In this document: positions 8,293-18,555 of the stretch, one piece after another | Layout of the letters: every line of letters starts with the position of its first letter | Position numbering within the stretch: the first letter of the stretch is position 1 | DNA from: a virus | IMG/VR virus record: IMGVR_UViG_3300032093_000233 | Span: 1 to 46,301 of that record | Strand: one strand, 5' to 3' | DNA: 46,301 bases | Notes under the pieces: model-generated | Told to the model about the DNA's origin: nothing | Database searches by the model: none | What the model saw: only the letters and a program-made list of their open reading frames with translations | Position numbers and translations under genes: made by a program

Positions 8293-9954
8293 ATGGCAAC
8301 TAGAAGCACTACTCATGTATTAAAGAACTCGGATATAGTAAATAGACCGTTACCATCAGTCCTTATAAAAGGTGAACCTATTGTAAATACTGCAGATGGT
8401 ATTGTTTTTTTCTCTGGTTTTACAACTTCAACATCTGAATGGACTGCAGCAGGAACTGGTTCTACAGCAAACTTTTTTGAAGTAGGTTCAAATCTTTATG
8501 ATTTAAGATTAAGAAATCAAATAATCGAATATCAAGGTCAAAATGGTGGAGCATTAGTTGGTAAGTTCTTAAGTGGTACAACAAGTGGATTTGTTTTAGG
8601 TAATATTTCGGAAATACAAGGAGTTACAACAAGAGTTCAGCCTGGAGTAAATATATATACTGGAGGAACTGCTGATAACCCAACAGTTAATCTTACAGCA
8701 TCTCCTTCAATTGATAACCTTACTTTTTCAGGTACTGCAACTGGTGGAAATGTTTTTGCAACAAACGTAAGTGGTGGAACTATTTATTCTGGTTCAACAA
8801 ACTTATATGATATATTTGTTGACTCTGTAAATGCTGGTTCAAACACTACAATAGGAGGAACGGCTTCTAATCCAATAGTAAATTTAGTTGCATCACCTTC
8901 ATTTAATAATATCACTTATTCAGGAGTTTCAACTGGTGGAAGTTCAATAGCGACAAATGTATCTGCAACAACAGCATTTTACTCAGCAGGAACGTCTCTT
9001 GAGACTATAATATATAACATTGCCAATTCTACAGAAAGTATTACAAGTGTACAGCCTGGAACAAATATAACAACTGGAGGTACTGCTACAAATCCAATTA
9101 TAAATCTTACAGCATCACCTTCAGTTAACAATCTTACTTTTTCAGGTACTGCAACTGGTGGTAATATTTTTGCAACAAACGTAAGTGGTGGAACTATTTA
9201 TTCTGGTTCAACAAACTTATATGACATATTTGTTGACTCTGTAAATGCTGGTTCAAATATTACAATAGGAGGAACGGCTTCTAATCCAATAGTTAACGTT
9301 TCTTCTTCGCCTACATTCTCTGGACTTGTATCTGCTACAGGATTTACAGATTCAAGTTTAACTCAAGGAAGAGTTGTTTATGTTGGAACAAGTGGTAGAC
9401 TTGTTGATGAATCTGGATTTGAATACAATGATTCAACAAACTTATTAACAGTTGGAAATATAAATGTAACAAATGCTTCTGGAACAACTGCAACAATTGG
9501 ACAAGGAGGTTTAGTTATTGGTAGTGGAGGCTCAATATCAACTCCAGGAATAGGAAATTTAGTTGTTCATGGTGATTTAACTGTTTTCGGTACGGCTACT
9601 ACAGTTGCTACAAGTGAGCTTTACGTTGAAGACCCTCAAATTACATTAAATTATAATCCTACAGGTAGTAGCATTGTAACATCAGTAGCTTCTGGTATAA
9701 GAATTCAAGATGGTAGTGGATTGGTTGCATCTTCAGCAGTAACAAACACTGACGTTTATTTGACTGTTGCTCAAATGAATACATTCACTGGTGGTGATGC
9801 TTCTGAATATACTGGTTCTACTGGATATGTAAATAGAGCTTTCTTGACACAGTTAAATGATATAGTTATAAGAAATACTAATTTTAATAATGGTGCCCCA
9901 GATGGCGTTAGAGTTTTAGCTGAGTTTGATGTTTTAGACGGAGGAACTTATTAA
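8293..9954 (+). CDS. Tail fibre protein with duplicated shared module
   Basis: A 553-residue fibre-type protein. The N-terminus (VNTADGIVFFSGF) fits the attachment domain of many phage fibres. Residues ~140-335 contain two near-identical copies of a 138-codon block built from TASPS, TFSGTATGGN, SGGTIYSGSTNLYDIF and GGTASNPIVN. At about residue 425, HGDLTVFGTATTV followed by ELYVEDPQITLN is a recurrent fibre motif. The C-terminus ends in FDVLDGGTY. It is probably trimeric, mostly beta, and part of the adhesion apparatus. A strong terminator follows. Confidence 0.8.
   Translation: MATRSTTHVLKNSDIVNRPLPSVLIKGEPIVNTADGIVFFSGFTTSTSEWTAAGTGSTANFFEVGSNLYDLRLRNQIIEYQGQNGGALVGKFLSGTTSGFVLGNISEIQGVTTRVQPGVNIYTGGTADNPTVNLTASPSIDNLTFSGTATGGNVFATNVSGGTIYSGSTNLYDIFVDSVNAGSNTTIGGTASNPIVNLVASPSFNNITYSGVSTGGSSIATNVSATTAFYSAGTSLETIIYNIANSTESITSVQPGTNITTGGTATNPIINLTASPSVNNLTFSGTATGGNIFATNVSGGTIYSGSTNLYDIFVDSVNAGSNITIGGTASNPIVNVSSSPTFSGLVSATGFTDSSLTQGRVVYVGTSGRLVDESGFEYNDSTNLLTVGNINVTNASGTTATIGQGGLVIGSGGSISTPGIGNLVVHGDLTVFGTATTVATSELYVEDPQITLNYNPTGSSIVTSVASGIRIQDGSGLVASSAVTNTDVYLTVAQMNTFTGGDASEYTGSTGYVNRAFLTQLNDIVIRNTNFNNGAPDGVRVLAEFDVLDGGTY
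8720..8878 (+). repeat. Direct repeat, copy A, inside fibre gene
   Basis: This 159-bp stretch recurs at 9134-9292 with only a few substitutions and the same reading frame (offset 414 bp, 138 codons). Confidence 0.85.
9134..9292 (+). repeat. Direct repeat, copy B, inside fibre gene
   Basis: Near-identical to 8720-8878. Related but more diverged copies occur in the 1875-residue fibre gene downstream. Confidence 0.85.
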
Positions 9955-9973
9955 TATATTTAAATTTTATTTT

Positions 9974-10004
9974 AAAAAAAGGACGAAAATACGTCCTTTT
10001 TTTT
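9974..10004 (+). terminator. Rho-independent terminator after fibre gene
   Basis: GGACG (9981-9985) pairs with CGTCC (9992-9996) around AAAATA. Flanking A and T runs extend the stem, and a T run reaches 10004. Confidence 0.88.
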
Positions 10005-10067
10005 ATTAAATCATAAATAATGTTATAAAAAGACTAATAAGATTATTTACATTTTATTATTTTATAA

Positions 10068-10093
10068 TATTTATCAAATAGGACTATATAGTC
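10068..10093 (+). promoter_or_regulatory. Late-promoter-like element and adjoining palindrome
   Basis: TATTTATCA at 10068-10076 is followed by the perfect 12-bp palindrome GACTATATAGTC (10082-10093). They lie in the 172-nt gap between a terminator and the ATG at 10127. The palindrome sits where a transcript start or an operator would be. Its role is inferred. Confidence 0.35.
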
Positions 10094-10126
10094 TTTTATA
10101 TAAACAAATTATTATAAGTCATAAAT

Positions 10127-11644
10127 ATGACAAATAGAAATACTACATTCCTAGTAAAAAGGTCAAATGTACCTGGAAAGATACCGTCTCCTGGCGACTT
10201 AAAGCTTGGAGAATTGGCTTTAAATACAGCTGATGCAATATTATATGCATCTGGAACTACTGCAAACGATATTTTACCAATAGGATGGGATAGAATCAAT
10301 AGAACTGGAGATACAGTTAATGGTGATTTTGTCTTTAATGGTAGTATAGATGTCAATTCTTTATCTGCATCTACAATCTATTCTGGTTCTACGAACCTTT
10401 ATGACATATTTTTAACTTCTGGAGACTTATCTGGAACATCGGTATCAGCTGGCTCAAATATTATAGTTCAACAATCAGGTAATGACTATAAGGTTTCAGT
10501 TTCTGGCTCACCAATCTTTAATCAACTTACAACTTCGGGTCTTACAACTATAAATTCAAATTTTATAGTAACAGGAAATACAAATCTTGAGGCAATGTCT
10601 GCGTCAACAGTTTATGTTGAAGACTATATTCAATTTAATACTGGATATACACCAGGTGTTAGTACGGAAGGTAAGATGTATTGGGATGAACCAAATGGAA
10701 CCATAAGTCTTGGTATGCATGGCTCTCAAGTATCGCAACAAATTGGTTTAGAATATTATTACTACGTAAAAAATCAAAGTGGAGCAACAATTGAAAATGG
10801 TCGTGTTGTAAGAGCAGCTGGAACGTTGGGGGCTTCTGGTAGAATTTTAGGTAAGTATATGATTGCAAATGGTACTATACCTGCTAAGTATACACTAGGT
10901 GTTGCCACTGAAGACATAATAAATGGAGATGATGGTTATGTAACTGAATTTGGATTAGTTAGAGGGATTGATACAACAGGTACTCCTTATGGTGAAACAT
11001 GGAGTGAAGGTGATGTATTGTGGGTGTCTCCGACATTTGAGGGTGGATTAACCAATGTTGAGCCAAATTTCCCTAACTTGAAGATAGAAATGGCTATAGT
11101 AATTAGAGCTAATGCCAATGGTTCTATTTTCGTAAGACCACACAGATACCCGTCTACAAATGAAATTCAGGACATAATTTCTTCAGGTAGAACAAATAAT
11201 TCCATTCTTCAGTATAATGCTTCGATTAGTGGATATACAAATACGACAACTCCGACTCTGACTTCAGTTAGCGCAACAACAATATCAGGAGGAACAATAT
11301 ACTCAGGCTCAACTGATTTATCGGCTATTTTTCAGCCGATAAACAAAAGTCCTTATAATACATTTATTTTAACAGCAGGAACAAGTTATAGTTTTTCGGG
11401 CACAGTAAATACTTTGTCGATAAATAAAACAGCTGGGTCAGCCACGCAAGTAAATTTACCTTCAAATCCTAATACAAATGACTTCTTTGTAGTTAAAGAT
11501 AGAGCAGGTGTTTCATTTACGTATCCGATAACGATGTCAGGAGGAACAAAGACAATTGATGGAAACACATCATATGTTATAAAACTTAGAAATAATCCAT
11601 CACTCACCTTCCTATATGACGGTGAAGAATATATAGTAATTTAA
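10127..11644 (+). CDS. Tail fibre protein, multi-domain
   Basis: A 505-residue fibre-type protein. Residues 23-36 (GDLKLGELALNTAD) are a classic phage fibre N-terminal motif. TIYSGSTNLYDIF near residue 84 and TIYSGSTDLSAIF near residue 393 are copies of the shared module. From residue 181, EGKMYWDEPNG, then VYVKN-like YYYVKNQSG, FGLVRGIDTTGT and EGDVLWVSP form a domain common in phage structural proteins. The last ~90 residues (from FILTAGTSYSFSG) look like a separate beta-sandwich tip, a plausible receptor-binding head. It follows a terminator and so probably has its own promoter. Confidence 0.8.
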   Translation: MTNRNTTFLVKRSNVPGKIPSPGDLKLGELALNTADAILYASGTTANDILPIGWDRINRTGDTVNGDFVFNGSIDVNSLSASTIYSGSTNLYDIFLTSGDLSGTSVSAGSNIIVQQSGNDYKVSVSGSPIFNQLTTSGLTTINSNFIVTGNTNLEAMSASTVYVEDYIQFNTGYTPGVSTEGKMYWDEPNGTISLGMHGSQVSQQIGLEYYYYVKNQSGATIENGRVVRAAGTLGASGRILGKYMIANGTIPAKYTLGVATEDIINGDDGYVTEFGLVRGIDTTGTPYGETWSEGDVLWVSPTFEGGLTNVEPNFPNLKIEMAIVIRANANGSIFVRPHRYPSTNEIQDIISSGRTNNSILQYNASISGYTNTTTPTLTSVSATTISGGTIYSGSTDLSAIFQPINKSPYNTFILTAGTSYSFSGTVNTLSINKTAGSATQVNLPSNPNTNDFFVVKDRAGVSFTYPITMSGGTKTIDGNTSYVIKLRNNPSLTFLYDGEEYIVI

Positions 11645-11662
11645 TTTGAAATATTTATTAAT

Positions 11663-12916
11663 ATGAGCTTTACACTTAATAATGAAATAAGTTTTTCTGA
11701 CAGTCCAAATATAGATGCATTTGGTAGGTTGAGAACTAGTAATCCACAAGCTTTATTTTCATTCAATCAAACGCTTACAAGTGGTGCTACTATTATGGAA
11801 ACATATACAAGTGGTGGTACTGTAACTTTTAATTCAGGTGCATCTGAAACCCAATTCAACGTAACTGCAAATGGGCATAGAGTACTAAGGGAACAACATG
11901 GTTATAATATTTATCAGCCAGGCAAGTCTCAGTTAATATTTTTAACTGGAGTCTTTGGAACGCCGACAGCAAACGTTACAAAGAGAATGGGATATTACAA
12001 TGACGAAAATGGTTTATTCTTTTCTCAAACTGGTGGTACTAACACTTTTGGCGTTGTCTTAAGGTCTGATACAAGCGGTTCGATAGTTGATACATTCATA
12101 CCACAAAGTCAATGGAATTTAGACACATTAGATACTGGAAACACTTTAAACCCAAGCGGAATTCATTTGGATGTCACTAAGACAAATATTTTCTTAATAA
12201 ATTTTCAATGGCTAGGAGTTGGTAGAGTTATTTTTGGTTTAGATATAGATGGAGTTATAATTCCTGTACATCAAATTTTAAATGCCAACAATAAAACTTC
12301 GGTTTATATGAGAACCCCAAATCTACCAGTTAGATATGAAGTAACTTCTCAAGGCGGAACTGATAATACATTTAAGCAAATATGCTCATCTGTTATTTCA
12401 GAGGGAGGACAAGAACAGTTTGGTTTTACAACAGCAGTTTCTAATGGATTAAATACAAGAACATTTGCTTCTGAACAAGCAGTTATATCTGTTAGGTTGT
12501 CTCAACTTTTTAAAGGTAGAACAAATAGAATTTCAATCATACCATTATCTATTGATTTGTTAACAACTACAACAACTGTAACGGCAGAATGGAAGCTGAT
12601 ATTACAAAGGGGTTTTGCTGGAGAAAATAATCTAGGTGGCTCTCCAACATGGAATGCTTGGACTGCGACGACTGAAGGAACTCTGTTAGAATATTCAACA
12701 AATGGTACAATTGTAACTGGAGGAACTGTTTTAGATAGTGGCTATGTATTCACAACAAATCAAGTTGGGTCTAAATCTACCAATTCAATAGTTAGGAGTA
12801 AAGATTTCTTATCATTAGACTTTTCAGGAACAACTTCAGATTGGTTACATTTAGTTGTAAGTCCAAGTGTAAGCTCATCTTGGTCAGGTAAAATTTCATT
12901 ATTAGCACAATATTAA
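11663..12916 (+). CDS. Conserved virion structural protein of the fibre region
   Basis: A 417-residue protein of a type found in fibre regions of large phages. Residues ~18-28 (DAFGRLRTSNP) are followed by YQPGKSQLIF, KRMGYYNDENGLFF, VVLRSDTSGS, FLINFQWLGVGRV and MRTPNLPVRYE. The conserved order of these motifs is characteristic, although the exact role is unknown to me; a beta-rich adhesin or fibre component is likely. It starts 18 nt after the preceding stop. A TATTTATTA ends only 2 nt before the ATG, too close for a normal leader. It is followed after 9 nt by the large fibre gene. Confidence 0.7.
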   Translation: MSFTLNNEISFSDSPNIDAFGRLRTSNPQALFSFNQTLTSGATIMETYTSGGTVTFNSGASETQFNVTANGHRVLREQHGYNIYQPGKSQLIFLTGVFGTPTANVTKRMGYYNDENGLFFSQTGGTNTFGVVLRSDTSGSIVDTFIPQSQWNLDTLDTGNTLNPSGIHLDVTKTNIFLINFQWLGVGRVIFGLDIDGVIIPVHQILNANNKTSVYMRTPNLPVRYEVTSQGGTDNTFKQICSSVISEGGQEQFGFTTAVSNGLNTRTFASEQAVISVRLSQLFKGRTNRISIIPLSIDLLTTTTTVTAEWKLILQRGFAGENNLGGSPTWNAWTATTEGTLLEYSTNGTIVTGGTVLDSGYVFTTNQVGSKSTNSIVRSKDFLSLDFSGTTSDWLHLVVSPSVSSSWSGKISLLAQY

Positions 12917-12925
12917 TAAACAAAA

Positions 12926-15900
12926 ATGGCTTTTAATTATTCATACAATAAACAAGTAGTTCCGAGTGATTTATTTAATTCGGTAGTTGATGGATTGTCA
13001 ATTACACCAATGTATATTGACTATAATGCTCAAACATTTAATATAGATATTTGGTTTGAACAAGCATTAACTGCACCAGAAGAATCTATCTTAAATGATA
13101 TTGTTGCAAATATAATATTTGTAGACAAATCTAATTATGCAACATTTGAAAATGTAACCTCTACAGAGGGTGACATTACTTCGTTAACAGCAAATACTAT
13201 TGAAAGTAGTTTTTCGAACATTGGAGATTTAAGTGCGTCCACGATTTATTCGGGCAGCACTAACTTATATGATATTTTCCTAACATCAAGTGATGGAAAT
13301 GATATAACAAGAGTTCAGCCAGGGACAAATATAACAACAGGTGGAACTGCAAATAATCCTACAATAAATCTTGTAGATTCTCCATCAGTAAATAATATTG
13401 CATTTTCAGGAACAGCAACAGGAGGTAATATTTTTGCAACTCAATTAAGTGGTGGAACTATTTATTCGGGAAGTACAAATTTATATTCGATATTTGCACC
13501 AATTGGTTCTTCGGAGGGTGTACAAAATGTTTTGCCTGGCTCAAATATAACAACAGGAGGAACGGCTACAAGCCCAACAATAAATCTTTCAGAATCACCA
13601 TCAGTCAACAATCTTACTTTTTCAGGAACAGCAACGGGAGGTAATGCGTTTGCAACTCAATTAAGTGGTGGAACTATTTATTCTGGTTCAACAAATTTAT
13701 ATGATATATTTGTTGATTCAGTAAAATCGGGTTCAAACGTTACGATAGGCGGAACAAGTTCTAATCCGATAGTCAACATTACTGCATCACCTTCATTTAA
13801 TAATTTGACATTATCAGGAACAGCAACAGGCGGTAATGTGTTTGCAACTCAATTAAGTGGTGGAACTATTTATTCAGGAAGCACTGATTTATATAATATT
13901 TTTCTAGGATTAAATGATGATTATGTTAAAAATGTTGTAAATGTTGGAAAAGGCGGGAATGTAGAATTTTCATCAATAAAAGATGCCGTCGATTCAATTA
14001 CCGCAGCAACAACATCAAATCCATACGTGGTTAAGGTTGGTCCAGGCATGTACATTGAAGATACTATTACAATGAAAACAGGTATCTCGATTGTAGCAAA
14101 TTCACTTGGAAGTGTTTTAGTTATACCGACAGTAAATACAAACACTATATTTGTTGGTGCAGATGCGTCATCAATTGTTAACTTAGTTTTGACAAACGCT
14201 AGCGGTTCAGGAGGAAAAGCTGTTTACCATAATGGAACTGGCGGAACTGGGTTTTTAATTAAAGATTGTAATTTTAACGATAATGAAACTCAAGTTCATT
14301 GTTATGCCACTTCGGCTTCTTCAATAGTCTATATAGATAGGTGTAGTGTAACTGGAAATAACGCTTATGGGTTTAAGATAGAGAATACTGGCACAACTTT
14401 ATCTCAGGTGATATTCACTAATGGTACATACAAAGATACAACATTGCCTGTAACAACCGATTTCTTTACAGTATCAGGAACTGGTTCAACATGTACTATT
14501 ACAAATTCTACATTTAGAATTGCTCAATCAACAGGTTCAACATTTTTAAAAGCTCAAGATAGTGCTGACGTTAGAATCATTGGTTCAGTTATTAGAGGTT
14601 TTGAGAATGGATTATATTCTTTATCAGGAAATGGTGCACCAAACATCATTTGTGATTCCTTAGGAATATCAGAATGTACAAATGATATTTTAATAGAGCA
14701 TCCTGGAACGACAGGTTATTTTAATGGTATCTCAGAGTTTTCTAAAATCTCGATAAATAATGACGCTCCATTTTATTTAACAAATAATGATACTAAAATT
14801 ATTAAAGTCGCCAAAAAAGGAGAAGACTTTACATCTATTGCAGATGCTGTTAATTTTATTACAGACGCATCAAGTACTAATAGATATTTAATTAGTGTTG
14901 GGGCTGGAATTTTTTATGAGGATGAAATAGATTTAACAAATAAGCCGTTCATTAGTGTCGTCGGTGCAAGCATTCAATCGACTTTAGTAATTCCAAATAC
15001 AGGTACTCAGCACTTGTTTAAGATGGGTAATAATTGTGAGATTTCATTTATGTCACTTAGTGGCGTCGGCAATGGTTATTCAGCTGTATATGTATATGAC
15101 ATTGGAGATTTTGCACAAGCTCACAAAATCTCTATTATAGATTGTGATACAAATGTTCACGTAGAGTCTGTAACTCAAGATACAATATTCTATGGGGAAT
15201 ATATGGATTTTAATGGTAATTATAGTTATGGAGCAAAAGCAGTTGCAAACAATAATTATCAAGCTTTCATTAATTTAGAAAACTACTATATTTTCCCTTC
15301 TGGTGACGGAGTTCAAGTTGGTAACTTTGCGACAGGAAGTGGTGCAACTTTCAATATCCTATCTTCTTCTATGGCAGGAATGGGAAACACAGGAGAAACT
15401 GCTATTCATATAGAGGATGGAGCTTCATTAGATTGTACTTCTGTTGATATAGACTCATTCTATTATGGAATTAGAAATGCGAATGTAGGAAGTGATTGCT
15501 CATTTGACTTAGATGCTATTAGTATTACAAATTCTGGTCTTTATGATATTTCTATTGAAAATTCAACAACTACTGGAACTATACTTGGTTCAGCATCACA
15601 TACTCAAATTTTTAACGCTAGTAATTCTGTTTCTTGGCTTATATTAGATAGTACTGATGGAGAGTTAGATATCACCAATCAATTATCTGTAACATTTACA
15701 GATGGTACACATACAGACTTATCAACAATATTGATAAAGGGTGCTACTATGGGGATTATCGAAGGTGGTGTTATAACAGAAGTGAGTGGATTAACTATTA
15801 ATATAAGCACAGGTTTTGGGTATTTAGAAAAAGCTCCTAATACTAAGATATTGAAAAGAATTGATTGGGACTCTCAGGATTTGGTCTTACCAAGCAATTC

Positions 15901-18553
15901 TAATCTTTACATTTATTTCAATGAAAACGGAGTTTTATCTACATCTGGTTCTAGACCGAATTCGATAAATAATATAATTTTAGGCAGAGTTGTAACAAAT
16001 TCATCTATTGAGATTATTGATTTGTCTCCATTGAATGCAGAACATACTTCAAATAGATATTCTGATTTATTTACAGAAGCTATCGGACCTATATATGCAG
16101 ATGGTTCTATCGTTACAGAAAACACGACGCCTTTCCACCTAGATGCATCATCGGGTAAATATTACTATTCAACAAACGAGTTTAAGCCTACAGGAGGTAC
16201 TGATATAACTTTTGTTCAATATAACAGAACTGGATTAACTGGTTGGACATCTTCAGCAACTACTGTTGTTACGAATTCACTATATGATAATAATGGTTCG
16301 CTATCTGCCTTATCATCATCTTATTATACAAAACACACATTTTATTTGATTGGAGATAGTATTTATGAGCAATATTTATTAGTTTTAGGTCAAAATCAAT
16401 ATGCAACACTTCTTGAAACAGAGGATGCGTTATTACCTACTCCACCAACCTATTTTTCAGATTCATTAGTGCAGATTGCGAATATATATGTTCAAGAGGG
16501 TGCTACTGGAATTACGCAAGTTGAAGATATTAGACCTATTATCGGATTTAAAGCGGGAGGCGTAAATGCTTCCTCAACACATGGTAACTTACTTGGTCTA
16601 TCTGCTGACGACCATACTCAATACTTGCTTGTTGATGGTGGTAGAGCTATGTCTGGAAATCTAGATATGGACTCAAACAACATAGTGAATGCAGGTACAA
16701 TAAATGGTGTTTCAGCTCAAACACACTCTACAAGACACTTACCTAATGGAGCAGACCCTTTAAATACAGCAGCGCCTATAAGTATTTCAGATTCAAACTC
16801 AGAAGGTATTGCAAATTCATTTGCTAGGTCAGACCACCAACATGCTCATGGAGTTCATAGTGGCGGAACAACCCACTCAGTTGCAGATTCTACAACGGCA
16901 GGATTTATGTCTTCTACTGACAAGAACTACTTGGATTCATTACCAAGTCAGTTGAATACTAAATCTAGCTTGTCAGGAGCTACATTTACAGGGGCAGTTA
17001 ATGCAACATCACTAAGCGCTACAACACTAAGTGGCGGAACTATACTTTCGGGCTCAACTAATCTTTATTCAATATTTGCGCCTATTGGCACTATTGGGAG
17101 TGGTGGTGTGCAAAGTGTGCGACCAGGCTCGAATATAACGACTGGTGGAACTGCAGAAAGTCCGATAATAAATATTGTAGATTCACCTTCATTTAATGGT
17201 TTAAATGCTTCTGGGAATACAATTTTAAACGCAACAACAGCAATAACTCAATATGTAGAAAGCTATTTAAATATAGGAAATGCGAACCCTGAAACTACAG
17301 CAACATTGCATGTGACTTCTTTATCTGCTCAAAATCAAACTACTGATTTTGAACAATTCGGGTTTGGTTCTAATTTTAGGATTAGAAGAACGAATGGTAG
17401 CCCTTCTTCTAAGTCAACATTGTTGAGTGGTGACGTAATAGGTAATTTAAATTTTGCTGGTTATGATGGGGTTTCAAATTCAGCCTCTCAGTCACGCATA
17501 AGAGTTTTAACAACTGAAGATTGGTCTCCTACAAATCGTGGGACAAAAATGGAGTTTTCAGTAACTCCAATTGGTTCTATAGATAATACAACTTGTTTAA
17601 TTTTAAATTCTGATTGTAGTGCTGTTTTTTCAGATGGTTTATCTGCTAAGACAATTTCTGCAACAACAATATTTTCAGGCTCAACAAATTTATATTCAAT
17701 ATTTGCTCCTATTGGTACTATTGGTGGAGGTGGCGTTAAGAGTGTTCGACCAGGTTCAAATATAACAACAGGAGGGACTGCGGAGAACCCAATAATAAAT
17801 CTTGTAGATTCACCTTCGGTTAATAATTTGAATATTTCTGGGCTAACGACTTCAACAGATGGAGCAACATTTGTATCCCTTTCAGGAACAAATATATTTT
17901 CAGGAAGTACAAATTTAAATGTTTATTTTGATAGCATTAATGCAAGGCTTGAAACAGAGGCTAATTTATCTGGCGCAACATTTACAGGAACAGTTAATGC
18001 TCCAACATTAAGTGCGACTACATTCAGCGCCTCAAGTGCTACAGTTTTAAGTTCATTAAGATTCCCTGTATCACCTGTTTCTGGGTATATTTTAACATCA
18101 GATGCAAATGGTAATGCAGCTTGGCAGGCAAGTCCTGTTGGAACAGGTGCAACGAAGGTAGATTTACAAGGTGTGTCAACTGGTTCAACCGCAACAGCGA
18201 CATCGGCATTTGTAGACGTTCCAGGCATGACGTTTACAACAAAAAACCTTGGTAGTTCGGCAACAACATATGTAGCAAGATTTAATGCTCAAATAAGTAA
18301 TAATAACAATGCAGGTTCTTCTACATTTGCTATATTAAGAAATAATGTTGTACAACCAAGCTCAGTAAGGACAGTATCAAATTCTGGTGCTGCCATGACC
18401 AACTCAAACAGAAGTATATCAACATCTGCAACTATTACAGGTGTCACAAATGGTGATGTAATTAAAGTGCAGTTTAGTGCAGCAACTGGTACTGTAACTG
18501 TTACAAACAGAGGTTTTGATATTTTTGGAATTTTAAATGTTAATTTAGTTTAA
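12926..18553 (+). CDS. Giant tail fibre/spike with two beta-helix domains
   Basis: An 1875-residue adhesin, the largest gene here. Residues 1-85 are an N-terminal module shared with the next gene. About 100-330 hold four copies of the SGGTIYSGSTNLYDIF module. Residues ~333-600 (VGKGGNVEFSSIKDAV, then KVGPGMYIEDT) and ~622-905 (VAKKGEDFTSIADAV, then SVGAGIFYEDE) are two pectin-lyase-type right-handed beta-helices, the fold of polysaccharide-cutting tailspikes. Around 1217, HGNLLGLSADDHTQYLLVDGG and, around 1301, ARSDHQHAHG are standard fibre motifs (the first is 21 residues long including the last G). Three more module copies follow, then a domain with GDVIGNLNFAGYDG, and a final ~130-residue beta-sandwich (from about 1735) that may be the receptor-binding tip. 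Enzymatic activity is possible but no catalytic residues can be assigned by eye. Confidence 0.85.
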   Translation: MAFNYSYNKQVVPSDLFNSVVDGLSITPMYIDYNAQTFNIDIWFEQALTAPEESILNDIVANIIFVDKSNYATFENVTSTEGDITSLTANTIESSFSNIGDLSASTIYSGSTNLYDIFLTSSDGNDITRVQPGTNITTGGTANNPTINLVDSPSVNNIAFSGTATGGNIFATQLSGGTIYSGSTNLYSIFAPIGSSEGVQNVLPGSNITTGGTATSPTINLSESPSVNNLTFSGTATGGNAFATQLSGGTIYSGSTNLYDIFVDSVKSGSNVTIGGTSSNPIVNITASPSFNNLTLSGTATGGNVFATQLSGGTIYSGSTDLYNIFLGLNDDYVKNVVNVGKGGNVEFSSIKDAVDSITAATTSNPYVVKVGPGMYIEDTITMKTGISIVANSLGSVLVIPTVNTNTIFVGADASSIVNLVLTNASGSGGKAVYHNGTGGTGFLIKDCNFNDNETQVHCYATSASSIVYIDRCSVTGNNAYGFKIENTGTTLSQVIFTNGTYKDTTLPVTTDFFTVSGTGSTCTITNSTFRIAQSTGSTFLKAQDSADVRIIGSVIRGFENGLYSLSGNGAPNIICDSLGISECTNDILIEHPGTTGYFNGISEFSKISINNDAPFYLTNNDTKIIKVAKKGEDFTSIADAVNFITDASSTNRYLISVGAGIFYEDEIDLTNKPFISVVGASIQSTLVIPNTGTQHLFKMGNNCEISFMSLSGVGNGYSAVYVYDIGDFAQAHKISIIDCDTNVHVESVTQDTIFYGEYMDFNGNYSYGAKAVANNNYQAFINLENYYIFPSGDGVQVGNFATGSGATFNILSSSMAGMGNTGETAIHIEDGASLDCTSVDIDSFYYGIRNANVGSDCSFDLDAISITNSGLYDISIENSTTTGTILGSASHTQIFNASNSVSWLILDSTDGELDITNQLSVTFTDGTHTDLSTILIKGATMGIIEGGVITEVSGLTINISTGFGYLEKAPNTKILKRIDWDSQDLVLPSNSNLYIYFNENGVLSTSGSRPNSINNIILGRVVTNSSIEIIDLSPLNAEHTSNRYSDLFTEAIGPIYADGSIVTENTTPFHLDASSGKYYYSTNEFKPTGGTDITFVQYNRTGLTGWTSSATTVVTNSLYDNNGSLSALSSSYYTKHTFYLIGDSIYEQYLLVLGQNQYATLLETEDALLPTPPTYFSDSLVQIANIYVQEGATGITQVEDIRPIIGFKAGGVNASSTHGNLLGLSADDHTQYLLVDGGRAMSGNLDMDSNNIVNAGTINGVSAQTHSTRHLPNGADPLNTAAPISISDSNSEGIANSFARSDHQHAHGVHSGGTTHSVADSTTAGFMSSTDKNYLDSLPSQLNTKSSLSGATFTGAVNATSLSATTLSGGTILSGSTNLYSIFAPIGTIGSGGVQSVRPGSNITTGGTAESPIINIVDSPSFNGLNASGNTILNATTAITQYVESYLNIGNANPETTATLHVTSLSAQNQTTDFEQFGFGSNFRIRRTNGSPSSKSTLLSGDVIGNLNFAGYDGVSNSASQSRIRVLTTEDWSPTNRGTKMEFSVTPIGSIDNTTCLILNSDCSAVFSDGLSAKTISATTIFSGSTNLYSIFAPIGTIGGGGVKSVRPGSNITTGGTAENPIINLVDSPSVNNLNISGLTTSTDGATFVSLSGTNIFSGSTNLNVYFDSINARLETEANLSGATFTGTVNAPTLSATTFSASSATVLSSLRFPVSPVSGYILTSDANGNAAWQASPVGTGATKVDLQGVSTGSTATATSAFVDVPGMTFTTKNLGSSATTYVARFNAQISNNNNAGSSTFAILRNNVVQPSSVRTVSNSGAAMTNSNRSISTSATITGVTNGDVIKVQFSAATGTVTVTNRGFDIFGILNVNLV
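13313..13906 (+). repeat. Tandem shared-module repeats in giant fibre gene
   Basis: Units starting near 13403, 13619 and 13811 repeat TTTTCAGGAACAGCAAC-type DNA (the third as TTATCAGG) followed by CAATTAAGTGGTGGAACT, with periods of 216 and 192 bp. The reading frame is kept. Further copies lie near 17026 and 17645. Confidence 0.8.
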
Positions 18554-18555
18554 TT

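Noticed and set aside
11652-11660. TATTTATTA just before the ATG at 11663
   Set aside because: Only 2 nt separate it from the start codon, so a transcript from a -10 element here would start inside the gene. Treated as chance or part of the leader.
8293-18553. Diversity-generating retroelement in the fibre region
   Set aside because: No reverse transcriptase gene and no template/variable repeat pair with adenine-directed differences are visible. The repeats are in-frame protein modules.
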